Assembly: GCA_016946835.1 (NCBI GenBank)
Contig: JACVTC010000529.1
Location: forward strand, 1-20,391
Direction of reading: 5' to 3'
DNA: 20,391 nt
From: Neocallimastix lanati (nom. inval.)
Taxonomy: Eukaryota > Neocallimastigomycota > Neocallimastigomycetes > Neocallimastigales > Neocallimastigaceae
Shown here: positions 9,614 through 18,496 of the stretch, piece by piece
How the letters are laid out: every line of letters starts with the position of its first letter
Numbering within the stretch: the stretch's first letter is position 1
Position numbers and translations under genes: made by a program
Notes under the pieces: generated by a model
Told to the model about the DNA's origin: nothing
Database searches by the model: none
What the model saw: the letters and a program-made list of their open reading frames with translations, nothing else

Positions 9614-10332
9614 ATTAAAATAAATAAGGTAAAGTAGAATAAGTTTTCAAAGGTAAAGAATAGGCGGTAGAATCCAGAAGTTCCCAAAGTGGTAGTAGAG
9701 ATTCCAATAATCCAAAAGGTAGATAGGTAGTAGCGATTCCAAAAGTTCAAAAGTTGTTTATTGGTAGGTTTCCAAGGTTAATGGATAAGAACACAAAATT
9801 TTAATAACACTTTATAATATTTTATAATTAAATATTTTTATTTTATAATTATTTATCAAAAATTACTGAAATATAAACTAGATTATATAGTATTGGACCA
9901 ACTAAATATATAATCTATCAAAGTTTTATACGATAAGTTCCTTTAGCCTTTTAGTGATAACGCAGATAAAATCGATTGTTAATGTCTTATAGACAAAAGG
10001 AAGTAATATTGTTAGATTCTTTATTATGTCTAACTTATTGTTAGCTGAAAAGAATAAAACAAATTATTTTCCCCTATATCAATAGTATCTGAACACTAAA
10101 ATGTTACGAAAACAGAGACCAACTTCTGTCGCTTTGGAAGTCGTATAAACCTTATATTTATATTTTAATCTTTGTTTTCTTAATTATAAAATTATAATAT
10201 TAATTATAAAATTATTAATTGATAAAATAGAATAGTACTATTGACTCACAACTATAGAAAAAACCGTCAGTACTATTATAACTAGTGCCGCGAGTAAGCA
10301 CGAAATAAAATTTTAAAATACTATATAGTTTT

Positions 10333-10371
10333 AATCTTACGCCTTCGGTGACGTAAGCTCCTTATTCGCCA
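10333..10371 (-). repeat. 39-bp leader block shared with E3
   Basis: Its reverse complement is identical over 39 nt to 13308-13346 in E3, so both elements carry it in the sense orientation of their own transcript. It holds a hairpin, CTTACG/CGTAAG (10336-10341 and 10352-10357), around a 10-nt loop. A second shared word, CTAGTTATAA, lies downstream in both (10285-10276 here, 13383-13392 in E3). Confidence 0.9.
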
Positions 10372-10860
10372 GAGTTGTTGCAAACCTAGAACCGTTTTCC
10401 TTTATAATAGGCTACGGTGCTCTCTTATAGAGTTTTACCTAGTCTAGAACCAAATCTATTCGTCGAGTGCAACACTAAAGAAGATAATTCTTCTAACTCT
10501 GTATATGAGCTCTATTCGCTCGTATAAACGCTTTATAAATAAATAAATAAAAAATAAAATTGCACAGGTTTTTCTTGCTATTATTTCAAGCAAGTAATTT
10601 ATTAAAATAATTAAAAATAAAAAATTATTATTATAATTATTAATATTATTAATATTATTATTATTTTTTTTTTTTTTTCTAAAACTAATTGATTTATTCA
10701 CTAAATTAATCTAAAATATTTATCTAAAAATTAAAATTTTTTTTTTTTTTACTAAATTAATTTAATATTATTTATCTAATTATAAATTAATTATGTTGGT
10801 AAATATTAGAATTAATTTTAAAGGGTTAAGGTAATACAAGATTAATTTAATATTATCTAA

Positions 10861-10865
<5 letters not shown>

Positions 10866-10911
<46 letters not shown>
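10866..10911. repeat. Poly-T tract, 46 nt
   Basis: An uninterrupted T run in the E2 leader (poly-A in E2 sense). Its true length may be uncertain because such tracts are hard to sequence. Confidence 0.85.
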
Positions 10912-10916
<5 letters not shown>

Positions 10917-11408
10917 GTTAAGGTAATGTAAGTTTTATCTTAATAGGGTAGTACAAATTTAATTTGAATTATTTGATCGGGTAGTACAAGAATTTTTGTT
11001 ATAAGAATTAATTTCAACAACCATAGGATTAGGATTATCCGGTAATATAATAGATTCAAAGGGTTAAATTATATAATAGTGAAGGTAACTTAGAACAGAC
11101 AAGGTGATAATTGGAATAGGAATCAATAGGCAGTAATTATTCGTCTGGGAAGAGATAAAATCCGAGATTAAAAGATATAGAAGTCCGGTATTAAAGAGAT
11201 AGTAGATAAGAAGATTTATTCAAAGATTATTAGACTAAGATAGAGAGAACCGGAAGAGTAGGTATTTGTTCTTTAATAGTAGAATAGTAAAAGTAGAAAC
11301 CCAACGATTGTCAAAAGATATTGAGAAGGTAGAATTCCTAAAAGTACGGTAGAATGTCTGAGGAATAGCGTAAAGGTATTGAGGGCTTGGATTAGCAGGT
11401 GCTTTTAT

Positions 11409-12039
11409 TGTAACGGAGGTGCTTCTATTGTAACGGCGGGACGGGGTATAGAAACACACAAAAGAAGAAAACTCAATAGGTTTACACTATTTGTATAAAT
11501 AATTCGTTTTATTAGAAATATTTTTTATTAATTATAAAATTTAAAATAATTATTAATATTAATCAACAAGGTAATATTTCGAATTACTTATACGTTAATT
11601 ATTATTAATAAAAGCACGAAGAAAAATATTTTCATTCGTGAAGTTCGCACTATTTATACTTTTAACGGAAAAACAGTTTTAACATGTAAAAATAATTTTA
11701 AAGAAATATTTAGAAATATGTTTGTAATAATTAATAATGTAAAGTTTCTAGAATATAGATTTTAATTGATGAAAATGAATCTTATCAAAAAAGAATAAAA
11801 TAATTTATATAATAAGAATTTCTAAATTCATTTCGGTTAAATTACAAACCGAAAGAATCTTTAACTTTCTATAATTTTATACAGAAAGAATATTCAAGAA
11901 GATATTATTAATAATTAATAAAATAATTAATAAAATAATTATCAATGCAAAATGGGTTGAGGTGTGAGTCGAACCCATGAAGTATTGGTCATGGTCAGTA
12001 TAACTAACCATTGAACCAAAGTTCTAATTTTACTAACTG
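11409..12039 (-). repeat. E2 5' LTR (right copy), split by E3
   Basis: This matches 6191-6821 base for base at a constant 5218-bp offset. The missing outer 15 bp, ending CGTTACA, are found at 20058-20072 beyond E3. The TATA word is at 11650-11663 on the minus strand, so the E2 promoter is intact but its upstream flank is now E3. An imperfect copy of the LTR end, GTGCTTTTATTG, lies just inside the element at 11399-11410. Confidence 0.88.
11949..12025 (-). promoter_or_regulatory. tRNA-like Pol III unit in E2 LTR (right copy)
   Basis: Second copy of the A box (12018-12008), B box (11975-11965) and T4 (11952-11949). Position 1 of the tRNA-like frame would be 12025, and E3 joins at 12039/12040, about 14 nt upstream, close to where Pol III would begin transcription. 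Confidence 0.6.
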
Positions 12040-12535
12040 TGATAAGAATGTACTAAATAATGCATTCTTAATTAAATCTACGATTTATTTCTAATACATT
12101 ATGTGTACATTATTATTTTTGTACTTTAATAAATTTTTAAATCCAAAGATCAAAAATTAAATCAAAAATTATATTAAACTTTATATTTTTATATTAAATC
12201 TTATATTAATAGTAATATTTTTATATATTTAAAACTTATATTAGCAATATTAATAATAAATCTTATTTTTTTTATATTAATAATGAAAATTTATATTAAT
12301 AATATTTTTATATATTGATAATTAAAAATTTATATATTATATTTTAACTTTTTATTATAAAATTTTATATCGAAATGTTTTATTTTATATTGAAAAATAT
12401 TTTATTTTATTAAAAACCTTTATATTAGAATAGTATTTTTATTTTTATTTGAATATTTTAACAGATTGTAATAAAAATTATAGCCAATTAAATAAATTCT
12501 TATTAGTAATATTTTAGATATTTTTAAATAAATAA

Positions 12536-12582
<47 letters not shown>

Positions 12583-12901
12583 TTTTATTAATATTATAAA
12601 TGTATTTTATTTATATTGTTATAATTAAATTTTATATAATTAATTATAAAAATCAATTTAAATTTAATAGTTTTTAAAAAAAAAAAATAAATAAAATGTA
12701 ATTTAGTGGCAAGAACAACTTTTATGCCTTGAAAAAAAGTATAAATAGTTGTAAATTTTGCTACTAATTTTTAAATATCATCAAATAAAATAAAATAAAA
12801 TCAAATAAAATCAAATAAATTTATAAATAAAAATAATAAATAAATAAATAAAATTTGTGTTTCCTTACTTTATTTTTATTTAATTCTCTAAAACCTTAAC
12901 A
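12040..12901 (+). repeat. E3 5' LTR
   Basis: It starts TGATAAG and ends CTTAACA (TG..CA). It contains a 43-nt A run at 12538-12580 and the TATA word AAAAGTATAAATAG at 12735-12748, preceded by a GGCAAGAACAACTTTTATGCC segment. No gene is present. Confidence 0.92.
12735..12748 (+). promoter_or_regulatory. E3 LTR core promoter (TATA)
   Basis: AAAAGTATAAATAG, identical to the words in E1 and E2; the 3' LTR copy is at 19908-19921. Transcription should begin shortly downstream. Confidence 0.6.
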
Positions 12902-12907
12902 TTTATA

Positions 12908-12925
12908 TGGTGGAGATATCGGGGA
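12908..12925 (+). promoter_or_regulatory. E3 candidate primer-binding site
   Basis: TGGTGGAGATATCGGGGA begins 6 nt after the LTR end. TGG would pair with the CCA of a tRNA 3' end. I cannot say which tRNA. Confidence 0.55.
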
Positions 12926-13157
12926 ATTAAATAGAAATAATAGTAAATAACATAGATTTTTTTAATTTTTTTTTATTTTATATTGATAAACAAGTAAGTC
13001 GTTAATCCTTTGATTAACCCATGGCGCTTGTTTGATATATATATATAAAAAAAATTTTTTTTAAATAAGTAAAATTAAGATTCTAAAAAAAACAAATTTT
13101 GTAAAATTATAACAAGGAGCGGATAGAGCTCATACACAGTGTATTCTCAGATAGCAA

Positions 13158-13203
13158 CAAATTAACTCTATTCATAGTAGGTTATTGAATAGTAGTTAAT
13201 TTG
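13158..13203 (+). other. Strong hairpin in E3 leader
   Basis: CAAATTAACTCTATTCA (13158-13174) pairs with 13186-13203 over 17 bp with a single bulged T (13193) and an 11-nt loop. It may be an RNA element for dimerisation, packaging or translation; the role is inference. Confidence 0.65.
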
Positions 13204-13307
13204 GAGATTAATTGGAAAGTAGACGAAGGTATTTGGTTACCGACCCGGTAATAATAGTTCAACCTTCAACGTTTCAACACACGAAGGTGCGGGTACTTTC
13301 CAAGCAC

Positions 13308-13346
13308 TGGCGAATAAGGAGCTTACGTCACCGAAGGCGTAAGATT
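13308..13346 (+). repeat. 39-bp leader block shared with E2
   Basis: Identical, in E3 sense, to the minus strand of 10333-10371. A perfect 6-bp stem CTTACG (13322-13327)/CGTAAG (13338-13343) encloses TCACCGAAGG. CTAGTTATAA follows at 13383-13392, as it also does in E2. Confidence 0.9.
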
Positions 13347-13920
13347 GTTTTTTTTATATAATTTTTTTTACTTTTCTTTGTGCTAGTTATAAGGCACTTT
13401 ATTATATAAAGTATCAGACTTTGGCTAACTTCGCCATTTAAATTTTTTTTATTTTTTTTTATTACTGGTACTTTATTTGTTATATAATTCCTGTAATAGA
13501 ATCTTAATTTACTTTGAAAATATTGTGTTTTTAGTTAATTTTTATTAGTTAATAAAAATATTATTGAATACTTTTAAAATTTTTTTATTCCGTACATAGA
13601 TTATCGGATTAAGTTTATCCTACATAGTAATTGGGCTAGTGGGCTCTGAACTGCTATATTTTATATTGAATATAGTAATCGTGGCACACGCGTGGCATGA
13701 CACCATTAGGTAAGCTGCACGTCAGACAGTGTGTACTATCAGATTGTACGACAATAAAGATTATTTTTTTGTATTTAATAATTATAATTAATTAATAATT
13801 TTATTAGCTATAACAATACAATATTTATCGTTTAAAAAGAAAAATTTTTGAAAGGTGAAAATAATAAATAAAACTTTGCTTCTAAATTTATTACTACAAA
13901 TATACTAAATTACAAAATTC

Positions 13921-14120
13921 AAGTGGTCGATAAAGATTTCGAGCTTGAAAAATATTCTATTAAGTTGTCGATAAAGATTTCGAACTTAAAATTATTCTAT
14001 TAAGTTGTCGATAAAGATTTCGAACTTAAAATTATTCTTAAAAAAGTAGTCGAAAAGAACCTCGTGCTTTATAATTTCTACTAAGTTGTCGATAAGGATT
14101 TCGAGCTTATACTTACTAAA
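13921..14120 (+). repeat. Five-unit hairpin array before E3 gag
   Basis: About 40-bp units start at 13921, 13962, 14002, about 14045 and 14092. Each has AAGT.GTCGA, an 8-nt spacer, then TCGA.CTT, so each can fold: AAGT pairs with ACTT or GCTT, and TCGA with TCGA. Where the right arm reads GCTT the T-A pair becomes T-G, so pairing survives. The fourth unit is most diverged but keeps AAG/CTT and CGA/TCG. Confidence 0.75.
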
Positions 14121-14290
14121 GAAAGCAAATAAAATTATTATTTTCAAAAATTACTAAGATATATTGTTTTAAAATTTGATTCGATATTAAATTACTTGTT
14201 AAATTATATTTTTAAAGTTGGACTTTCAAATTTATTCGTATTTAATAACCTCGTTAATTTACAATAAAAAAATTATTAACTAAAAACGAA

Positions 14291-15196
14291 ATGTCTACTA
14301 AAAGTACTTTAAGTTTTAAAGAATTAAAGAAAGAATTACGAGACATAGTGAAGCTTAGCAAGGACAATTTAGATATAAAGTCCTGGGCTACTGAATTAAA
14401 ACTTTGGATCAAGATACAAGGTATCACAGATCCGGAAACAATATTTAATGCTTGTTTACTTACCAGCTCTGGTGAAGTACAACGCGTTATTGAAGATTTG
14501 GGAGAAGATAGTGATGATGAAAGTGATGATTCATCAGATGAAGAAGAAGATGATGAAGAAGAAAATGTTGATGATGATAAATTTCCTTCTCTTGAAAAAA
14601 TTATTTCAAGTCTTGAAAATTTTTACGGTATTAAAGAAGACCAAAATTTACTTCTTAAAGAACTTCGTGCAATGCGAATTAAAAGAAACGAAAAGATTAA
14701 AGACTTTAATGTAAGATATAGAACTTTGTACACTAAACTTGATAAAAAGAGAAGAAAGCGCATTGGTGTACTAGATTATATTGACTCTATTCAAAATAAT
14801 TATGAAGCCTGGAAGAAATTATCCCTTAAAGATGATATAAGTATGGAGAAAGCTTTCAAAATTGCCGAGAAAGTAGATAGACTTTCTGTAAGGAACAATA
14901 ATATTAATACCTATAATGTTAATAATTCCCAGCATAATCAAAATAATCAAAACAGTACTACTTCAAGACTTTATCCTAAAAGAAGAAACGAAACTTTCCA
15001 AACAAGTCAAACAAATAATAAACTGAAACCTCAAGATATTATAGAAGAATCAACCCAGAAAATGAGAAATTTATCTGTTAAAACTTGCTTCTTCTGTAAG
15101 GAAGAAGGTCATTACTCATACTATTGCCCTCAATTAAATAAGATTATGGAAAAAAATAAAAAAGAAATATATTCCAAAAAGTCTTTAAACTTCTAA
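14291..15196 (+). CDS. gag: E3 Gag
   Basis: This is the structural capsid/nucleocapsid protein of E3, 301 residues from ATG 14291, intact. The capsid-like part is about 1-200. It is interrupted by an almost uninterrupted Asp/Glu/Ser stretch at 71-96. A polar Asn/Gln-rich linker (about 203-245) leads to a CCHC knuckle, C266, C269, H274, C279, which binds the genomic RNA. The last codons carry the slippery heptamer TTTAAAC, three bases before the stop, so a fraction of ribosomes should continue into pol in the -1 frame. The acidic insert is unusual for a Ty3 Gag. Confidence 0.88.
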   Translation: MSTKSTLSFKELKKELRDIVKLSKDNLDIKSWATELKLWIKIQGITDPETIFNACLLTSSGEVQRVIEDLGEDSDDESDDSSDEEEDDEEENVDDDKFPSLEKIISSLENFYGIKEDQNLLLKELRAMRIKRNEKIKDFNVRYRTLYTKLDKKRRKRIGVLDYIDSIQNNYEAWKKLSLKDDISMEKAFKIAEKVDRLSVRNNNINTYNVNNSQHNQNNQNSTTSRLYPKRRNETFQTSQTNNKLKPQDIIEESTQKMRNLSVKTCFFCKEEGHYSYYCPQLNKIMEKNKKEIYSKKSLNF

Positions 15197-15217
15197 ATGG
15201 GAGCAGAAGCACTCCCA
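15184..15217 (+). promoter_or_regulatory. -1 programmed frameshift signal, gag to pol
   Basis: The heptamer TTTAAAC (15184-15190) is read T TTA AAC in the gag frame and fits X XXY YYZ. After a 7-nt spacer, TGGGAG (15198-15203) pairs perfectly with CTCCCA (15212-15217) around an 8-nt loop. The -1 frame is open from 15160 straight into pol. The gag stop TAA (15194-15196) lies in the spacer. Confidence 0.8.
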
Positions 15218-17007
15218 ATGACAAAACAATAGCTTCATTAAATAATTTACAAAATAATACTTTTACCAAGAATACCCCAATTGATAATAATTCCTTTAAT
15301 AAAGAATCTGAAGAATCTGATTTTAGTGACACAACTGAAAGTGAGGATAATATCATTATAAATGCTATAAAAAGAAAAATGAATGATAATAACAGCGAAA
15401 AGGAAGAAAATAATTCCAAGAAAGTACATAAAAGTTTAAAAGATAATCCACGTCCTTTCGCAACTCCTGCTTTAAGAAAGAAGAAAGAAAATGAGCTACA
15501 TAATAAACCAAATAAAGTTTATAAAAATCAAATACTTCCTTCAATTTTAACTCAACCAAATATTAACAAAGAAAAACAAAAAGAAAAGGAATTAAGAAAT
15601 ATAACAAGAGTAAGAGAAAGTAAAGAAGAAAACAACAATTATTCATCAAAAGGAAAGAAAAAAGTTGAATCTGAAGATATACTTGTAATCGATAATGAAA
15701 TAGAAGATATAGAAATGAATAAAGATAATCAACAAAATAAAACTAATACTTTGGAAAAATTAATTTCAACAAAAACTAAAGAAACTAATAATGAAAATAC
15801 TCAGTTAGTAAAAAGGAATATCAAAATGATGAATAATAAAGAACCTTACAATATTATGGATGATTTAAATAATCTTAAATCCAGTATTACGATAGGTCAA
15901 CTCTTGAATGCATGTCCGAAAATTCGTTCACAATTAACTCAAGGTTTAAAGTTAGAAAAATCTAAAATAATTGGAACTGTAGACAATGTAATAGCACGAA
16001 CTTTATTAGTGAATAACTATGATCATAGCTACATAAGTAAAAGTAATGAAGTAGCCGAAGAAGACTTAGCAATGGTTGATGCAAGTGTTGACGGAGTACT
16101 AGGAAAACTTTTAATTGATTCTTGTAGTAACCTAAGCATCGTTACTAAGCAGTATTTTGATAAATTACCTGGTGAATATGAAACAGTTGGAAAAAGTCGT
16201 GGAAGAATCCAACTAGCAACACAAGATGAAGAATACTCGGAAGGAATTATTGTTCAATTACCAGTAAAAATTAATAATTATGAATTTAATGCGGACTTTA
16301 GAATTATTGAGAAAGAAGACTCATTTTATGATATGTTAATAAACTTTAAAACTCAAATCGATCATTGTTTATTTATTCATCCGACCTTAAACAGTTTATG
16401 TAAACTTTTGTCAGAAAGTGAATACGAAGAAATAGCTAAAATAAATAATCAATATTATGATGAAGAAAGTATAATTTGCACTATTAGAAAAGTTAAAGAA
16501 ACGAATAATGAAAAGGAAATTATAAAGGAATTAACTCCAATGGAATTTATTGAGAGTGATGAATTTTTAAGTACCTTAAATAAAGATTATAAAGAACAAA
16601 TTATTAAAATTCTCAAAGAAATGATTGACATAGTTGCCACTTCAACAGAAGAACTAACTCCTTCTAAACTTTCACCACATAAGATCCGTTTGAAAGCAAA
16701 TGCAAAGCCAGTAAAATTAAGAAGTTATAGGTTAACTAAATTAAAATCAGATATCTTAAAAGAAGAACTTACAAAGCTTATTAAGAAAGGATTGATAGAA
16801 CCATCCTGTTCAGAATGGTCATCTCCAGTAGTACTCATTCTAAAACACAATGGAAAGTGGCGCTTGTGTATTGACTACCGAAAAGTCAATGATATGACAG
16901 AAAAAGATTCTTATTCAGTTCCATATATAGATGAAATTTTTGATAGTCTCGGAGGATCTAAAATATTTACAACTCTTGATTTATTTCTGGTTTTCACCAA
17001 ATCTTAA
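15190..17007 (+). CDS. pol: E3 Pol N-terminal part: protease and RT start
   Basis: Pol is read in the -1 frame from the slippery site; this frame is open for 63 codons before its first ATG (15379), so a separate pol start is not needed. Numbered from 15379: a long charged Lys/Glu/Asn-rich linker (1-200), the aspartic protease with LLIDSCS (catalytic D247), and the RT beginning at about 430 with GLIEPSCSEWSSPVVLI, WRLCIDYRKVNDMTEK and IFTTLDL. The protease has Cys249 where Asp-Thr/Ser-Gly is usual. At 16984-16986 one base is missing, so the frame terminates at 17007 just after LDL; the true continuation (SGFHQILMDE) is in the next frame. Confidence 0.88.
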   Translation, partial: LLNGSRSTPNDKTIASLNNLQNNTFTKNTPIDNNSFNKESEESDFSDTTESEDNIIINAIKRKMNDNNSEKEENNSKKVHKSLKDNPRPFATPALRKKKENELHNKPNKVYKNQILPSILTQPNINKEKQKEKELRNITRVRESKEENNNYSSKGKKKVESEDILVIDNEIEDIEMNKDNQQNKTNTLEKLISTKTKETNNENTQLVKRNIKMMNNKEPYNIMDDLNNLKSSITIGQLLNACPKIRSQLTQGLKLEKSKIIGTVDNVIARTLLVNNYDHSYISKSNEVAEEDLAMVDASVDGVLGKLLIDSCSNLSIVTKQYFDKLPGEYETVGKSRGRIQLATQDEEYSEGIIVQLPVKINNYEFNADFRIIEKEDSFYDMLINFKTQIDHCLFIHPTLNSLCKLLSESEYEEIAKINNQYYDEESIICTIRKVKETNNEKEIIKELTPMEFIESDEFLSTLNKDYKEQIIKILKEMIDIVATSTEELTPSKLSPHKIRLKANAKPVKLRSYRLTKLKSDILKEELTKLIKKGLIEPSCSEWSSPVVLILKHNGKWRLCIDYRKVNDMTEKDSYSVPYIDEIFDSLGGSKIFTTLDLFLVFTKS

Positions 17008-18494
17008 TGGATGAAGAAAGCGTTGAAGTAACCACTTTCACTACTAAGTTTGGAAATTATCAATTTAAGGTTATGCCTTTTGGACTTACTGGAGCTCCCT
17101 CAACCTTCCAAAGAGAAATGAATAAAATTTTATTCCCTTTTATTGGTGAATTTGTTTATGTATTTATTGATGATGTTTTGATCTATTCAAAAAGTATCGA
17201 AGAACATTTAATTCATATTAAACAAGTATTAGAAGTATTTAAAGAAAACAAGTTAAAAATTAATATTGAAAAGTGCCATTTTCTTCAAACTGAAGTTGAT
17301 GTATTAGGTCACAAACTTACTACTAAAGGATTAAGTCCCATGGAAAGTAAAATAACAGCTATTAAGAAGTGGGAAGCCCCTTCATCAATTCATGAATTAA
17401 GATCATTTCTAGGAGCAATAGGGTATTATCGTGACTTTATCCCTAAATATGCTCAAATTACCTCACCTTTATGTAAATTATTGAAAAAGAATACTAAATA
17501 TGAATGGAATAAAGAACAACAAGAAAGCTTTGAACTCCTAAAAGAAAAATTAATCAATGCACCTATTCTAAAATTTCCGTCATTTGACAAACCTTTTATC
17601 ATTAGAACTGATGCTTCGTATAATGGAATTGGTGGAGTTCTTTTACAAAAAGAAGAAGAAACCGGTAAGGAGCATCCAATACACTTTATAAGTAGAAGTT
17701 TGAAGAAAACTGAAAAGAATTATGGTATCACAGATTTGGAAGGAACAGCTTTATTTTACTGTATGACTAAATTTAAATCTTATATTGAAGGAAATCCATT
17801 ACCTACAACTATTTACACAGATCATAAACCATTAGTTGGTTTATTTAAGAATAAAGAACCTTTGAATGCAAGGCAAACAAGATGGTGTCTAACCGCTAGT
17901 ATGCTTGGAATTAATATAAAATATGAATCAGGCAAAAAGAATGTGTTAGCTGATGCTCTTTCAAGAATGAAAAGTAAGGAAGAGAGAAAGATATTATTAA
18001 CAAAAATTACTAATGGAAATAATGAAGAATTATTATCTAAGGTTATAAAGGAATTTATTAATGAAAAGTTTACTGTTATTGATGGTGAAGATTACTTTAT
18101 CGACAATGGAAATTATAGAAAATTAATAACGGACGAAAATGAAAGGTTTAAATTAATTTTAGAAGCTCATAATATTGGCCACGAAGGATATTACAAAACA
18201 TATCAAAGACTTAAGAAAAACTTTTATTGGAATCATATGATTAAAGATATCAAAAGAATTGTTAGTAATTGTGAAAAATGCCAATTAAATCGTCCTCAAC
18301 CATATCCAGAACCAACCGAAAACCATCCAACTAAAGTGGAGGGTCCCTTTGTGCATTTAGGATTAGATATTATAGGACCGTTACCAAAAACAAGAAATAA
18401 TAATCAATATATTATAGTAACTGTTGATTACTTTACCAAATGGGTTGAAGCCGAACCCACTGAAAACATAACTTCCTCTGATATAATTAAATTT
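16986..18494 (+). CDS. pol: E3 Pol middle: RT, RNase H, integrase front
   Basis: This continues RT after the frame break; positions are numbered from 17007. RT shows KVMPFGLTGAPSTFQ and the catalytic FIDD (53-56). RNase H has TDAS (D202), the LEGTA glutamate (E245), YTDHK (D272) and LADALSR (D316). The integrase zinc module is H388, H392, C422, C425, and the first catalytic Asp is D454 in LGLDIIGPLP. The H-to-H spacing is shorter than in E1. The frame ends at 18495-18497 after SDIIKF, where one base is missing next to a T4 run. Catalytic residues in this segment look intact. Confidence 0.87.
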
Positions 18495-18496
18495 TA

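Larger units (their letters stand above)
9614..11408 (-). other. E2 leader, 1.8 kb, no gene
   Basis: This is the untranslated stretch between the 5' LTR and gag. In transcript sense the parts next to gag and next to the LTR are pyrimidine-rich. Just before gag lie three diverged ~30-bp repeats (9665-9689, 9691-9718, 9726-9753; GGTAGTAG.GATTCCAA type on the + strand). At 10333-10371 is a block identical to one in E3. Between 10664 and 10911 there are T tracts of about 15, 14 and 46 nt, separated by related ACTAAATTAAT and GGTTAAGGTAAT units. Small ORFs here look random. Confidence 0.7.
6191..12039 (-). mobile_element. E2: non-autonomous chromovirus, minus strand
   Basis: Two copies of a 645-bp LTR flank a 4.57-kb interior holding one minus-strand ORF. 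The copies have a constant 5218-bp offset and I see no mismatch over the 630 bp compared. The right-hand (5') LTR is split by E3: its final 15 bp are at 20058-20072. No target-site duplication is apparent; flanks are CATGA on the left and TATTA on the right. The ORF lacks RT, RNase H and the front of integrase, so this copy could move only with enzymes supplied by a relative. Confidence 0.88.
12926..14290 (+). other. E3 leader, structured, no gene
   Basis: This long untranslated region carries a 17-bp hairpin with one bulge (13158-13203), the 39-bp block shared with E2 (13308-13346), a relatively GC-rich island (about 13681-13755, including CACGCGTG), and five related hairpin repeats (13921-14120) that end about 170 nt before gag. 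No ORF of interest is seen. Confidence 0.7.

Noticed and set aside
10333-10371. Self-cleaving ribozyme in the shared leader block
   Set aside because: I find no hammerhead core (CUGANGA with GAAA) or other ribozyme signature; only a simple hairpin is visible.
10456-10701. 81-codon minus-strand ORF in the E2 leader
   Set aside because: Low-complexity Asn/Ile-rich translation of AT repeats, no domain, no conserved context.
11235-11459. 74-codon minus-strand ORF crossing the E2 LTR boundary
   Set aside because: It straddles the LTR and leader, has no recognisable domain, and is likely chance.
12538-12580. Poly-A tail of a LINE or retroposed mRNA
   Set aside because: It is internal to both E3 LTRs at the same position and not at an insertion end.
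13921-14120. CRISPR array
   Set aside because: Units are contiguous with no unique spacers, in a eukaryotic retrotransposon leader.
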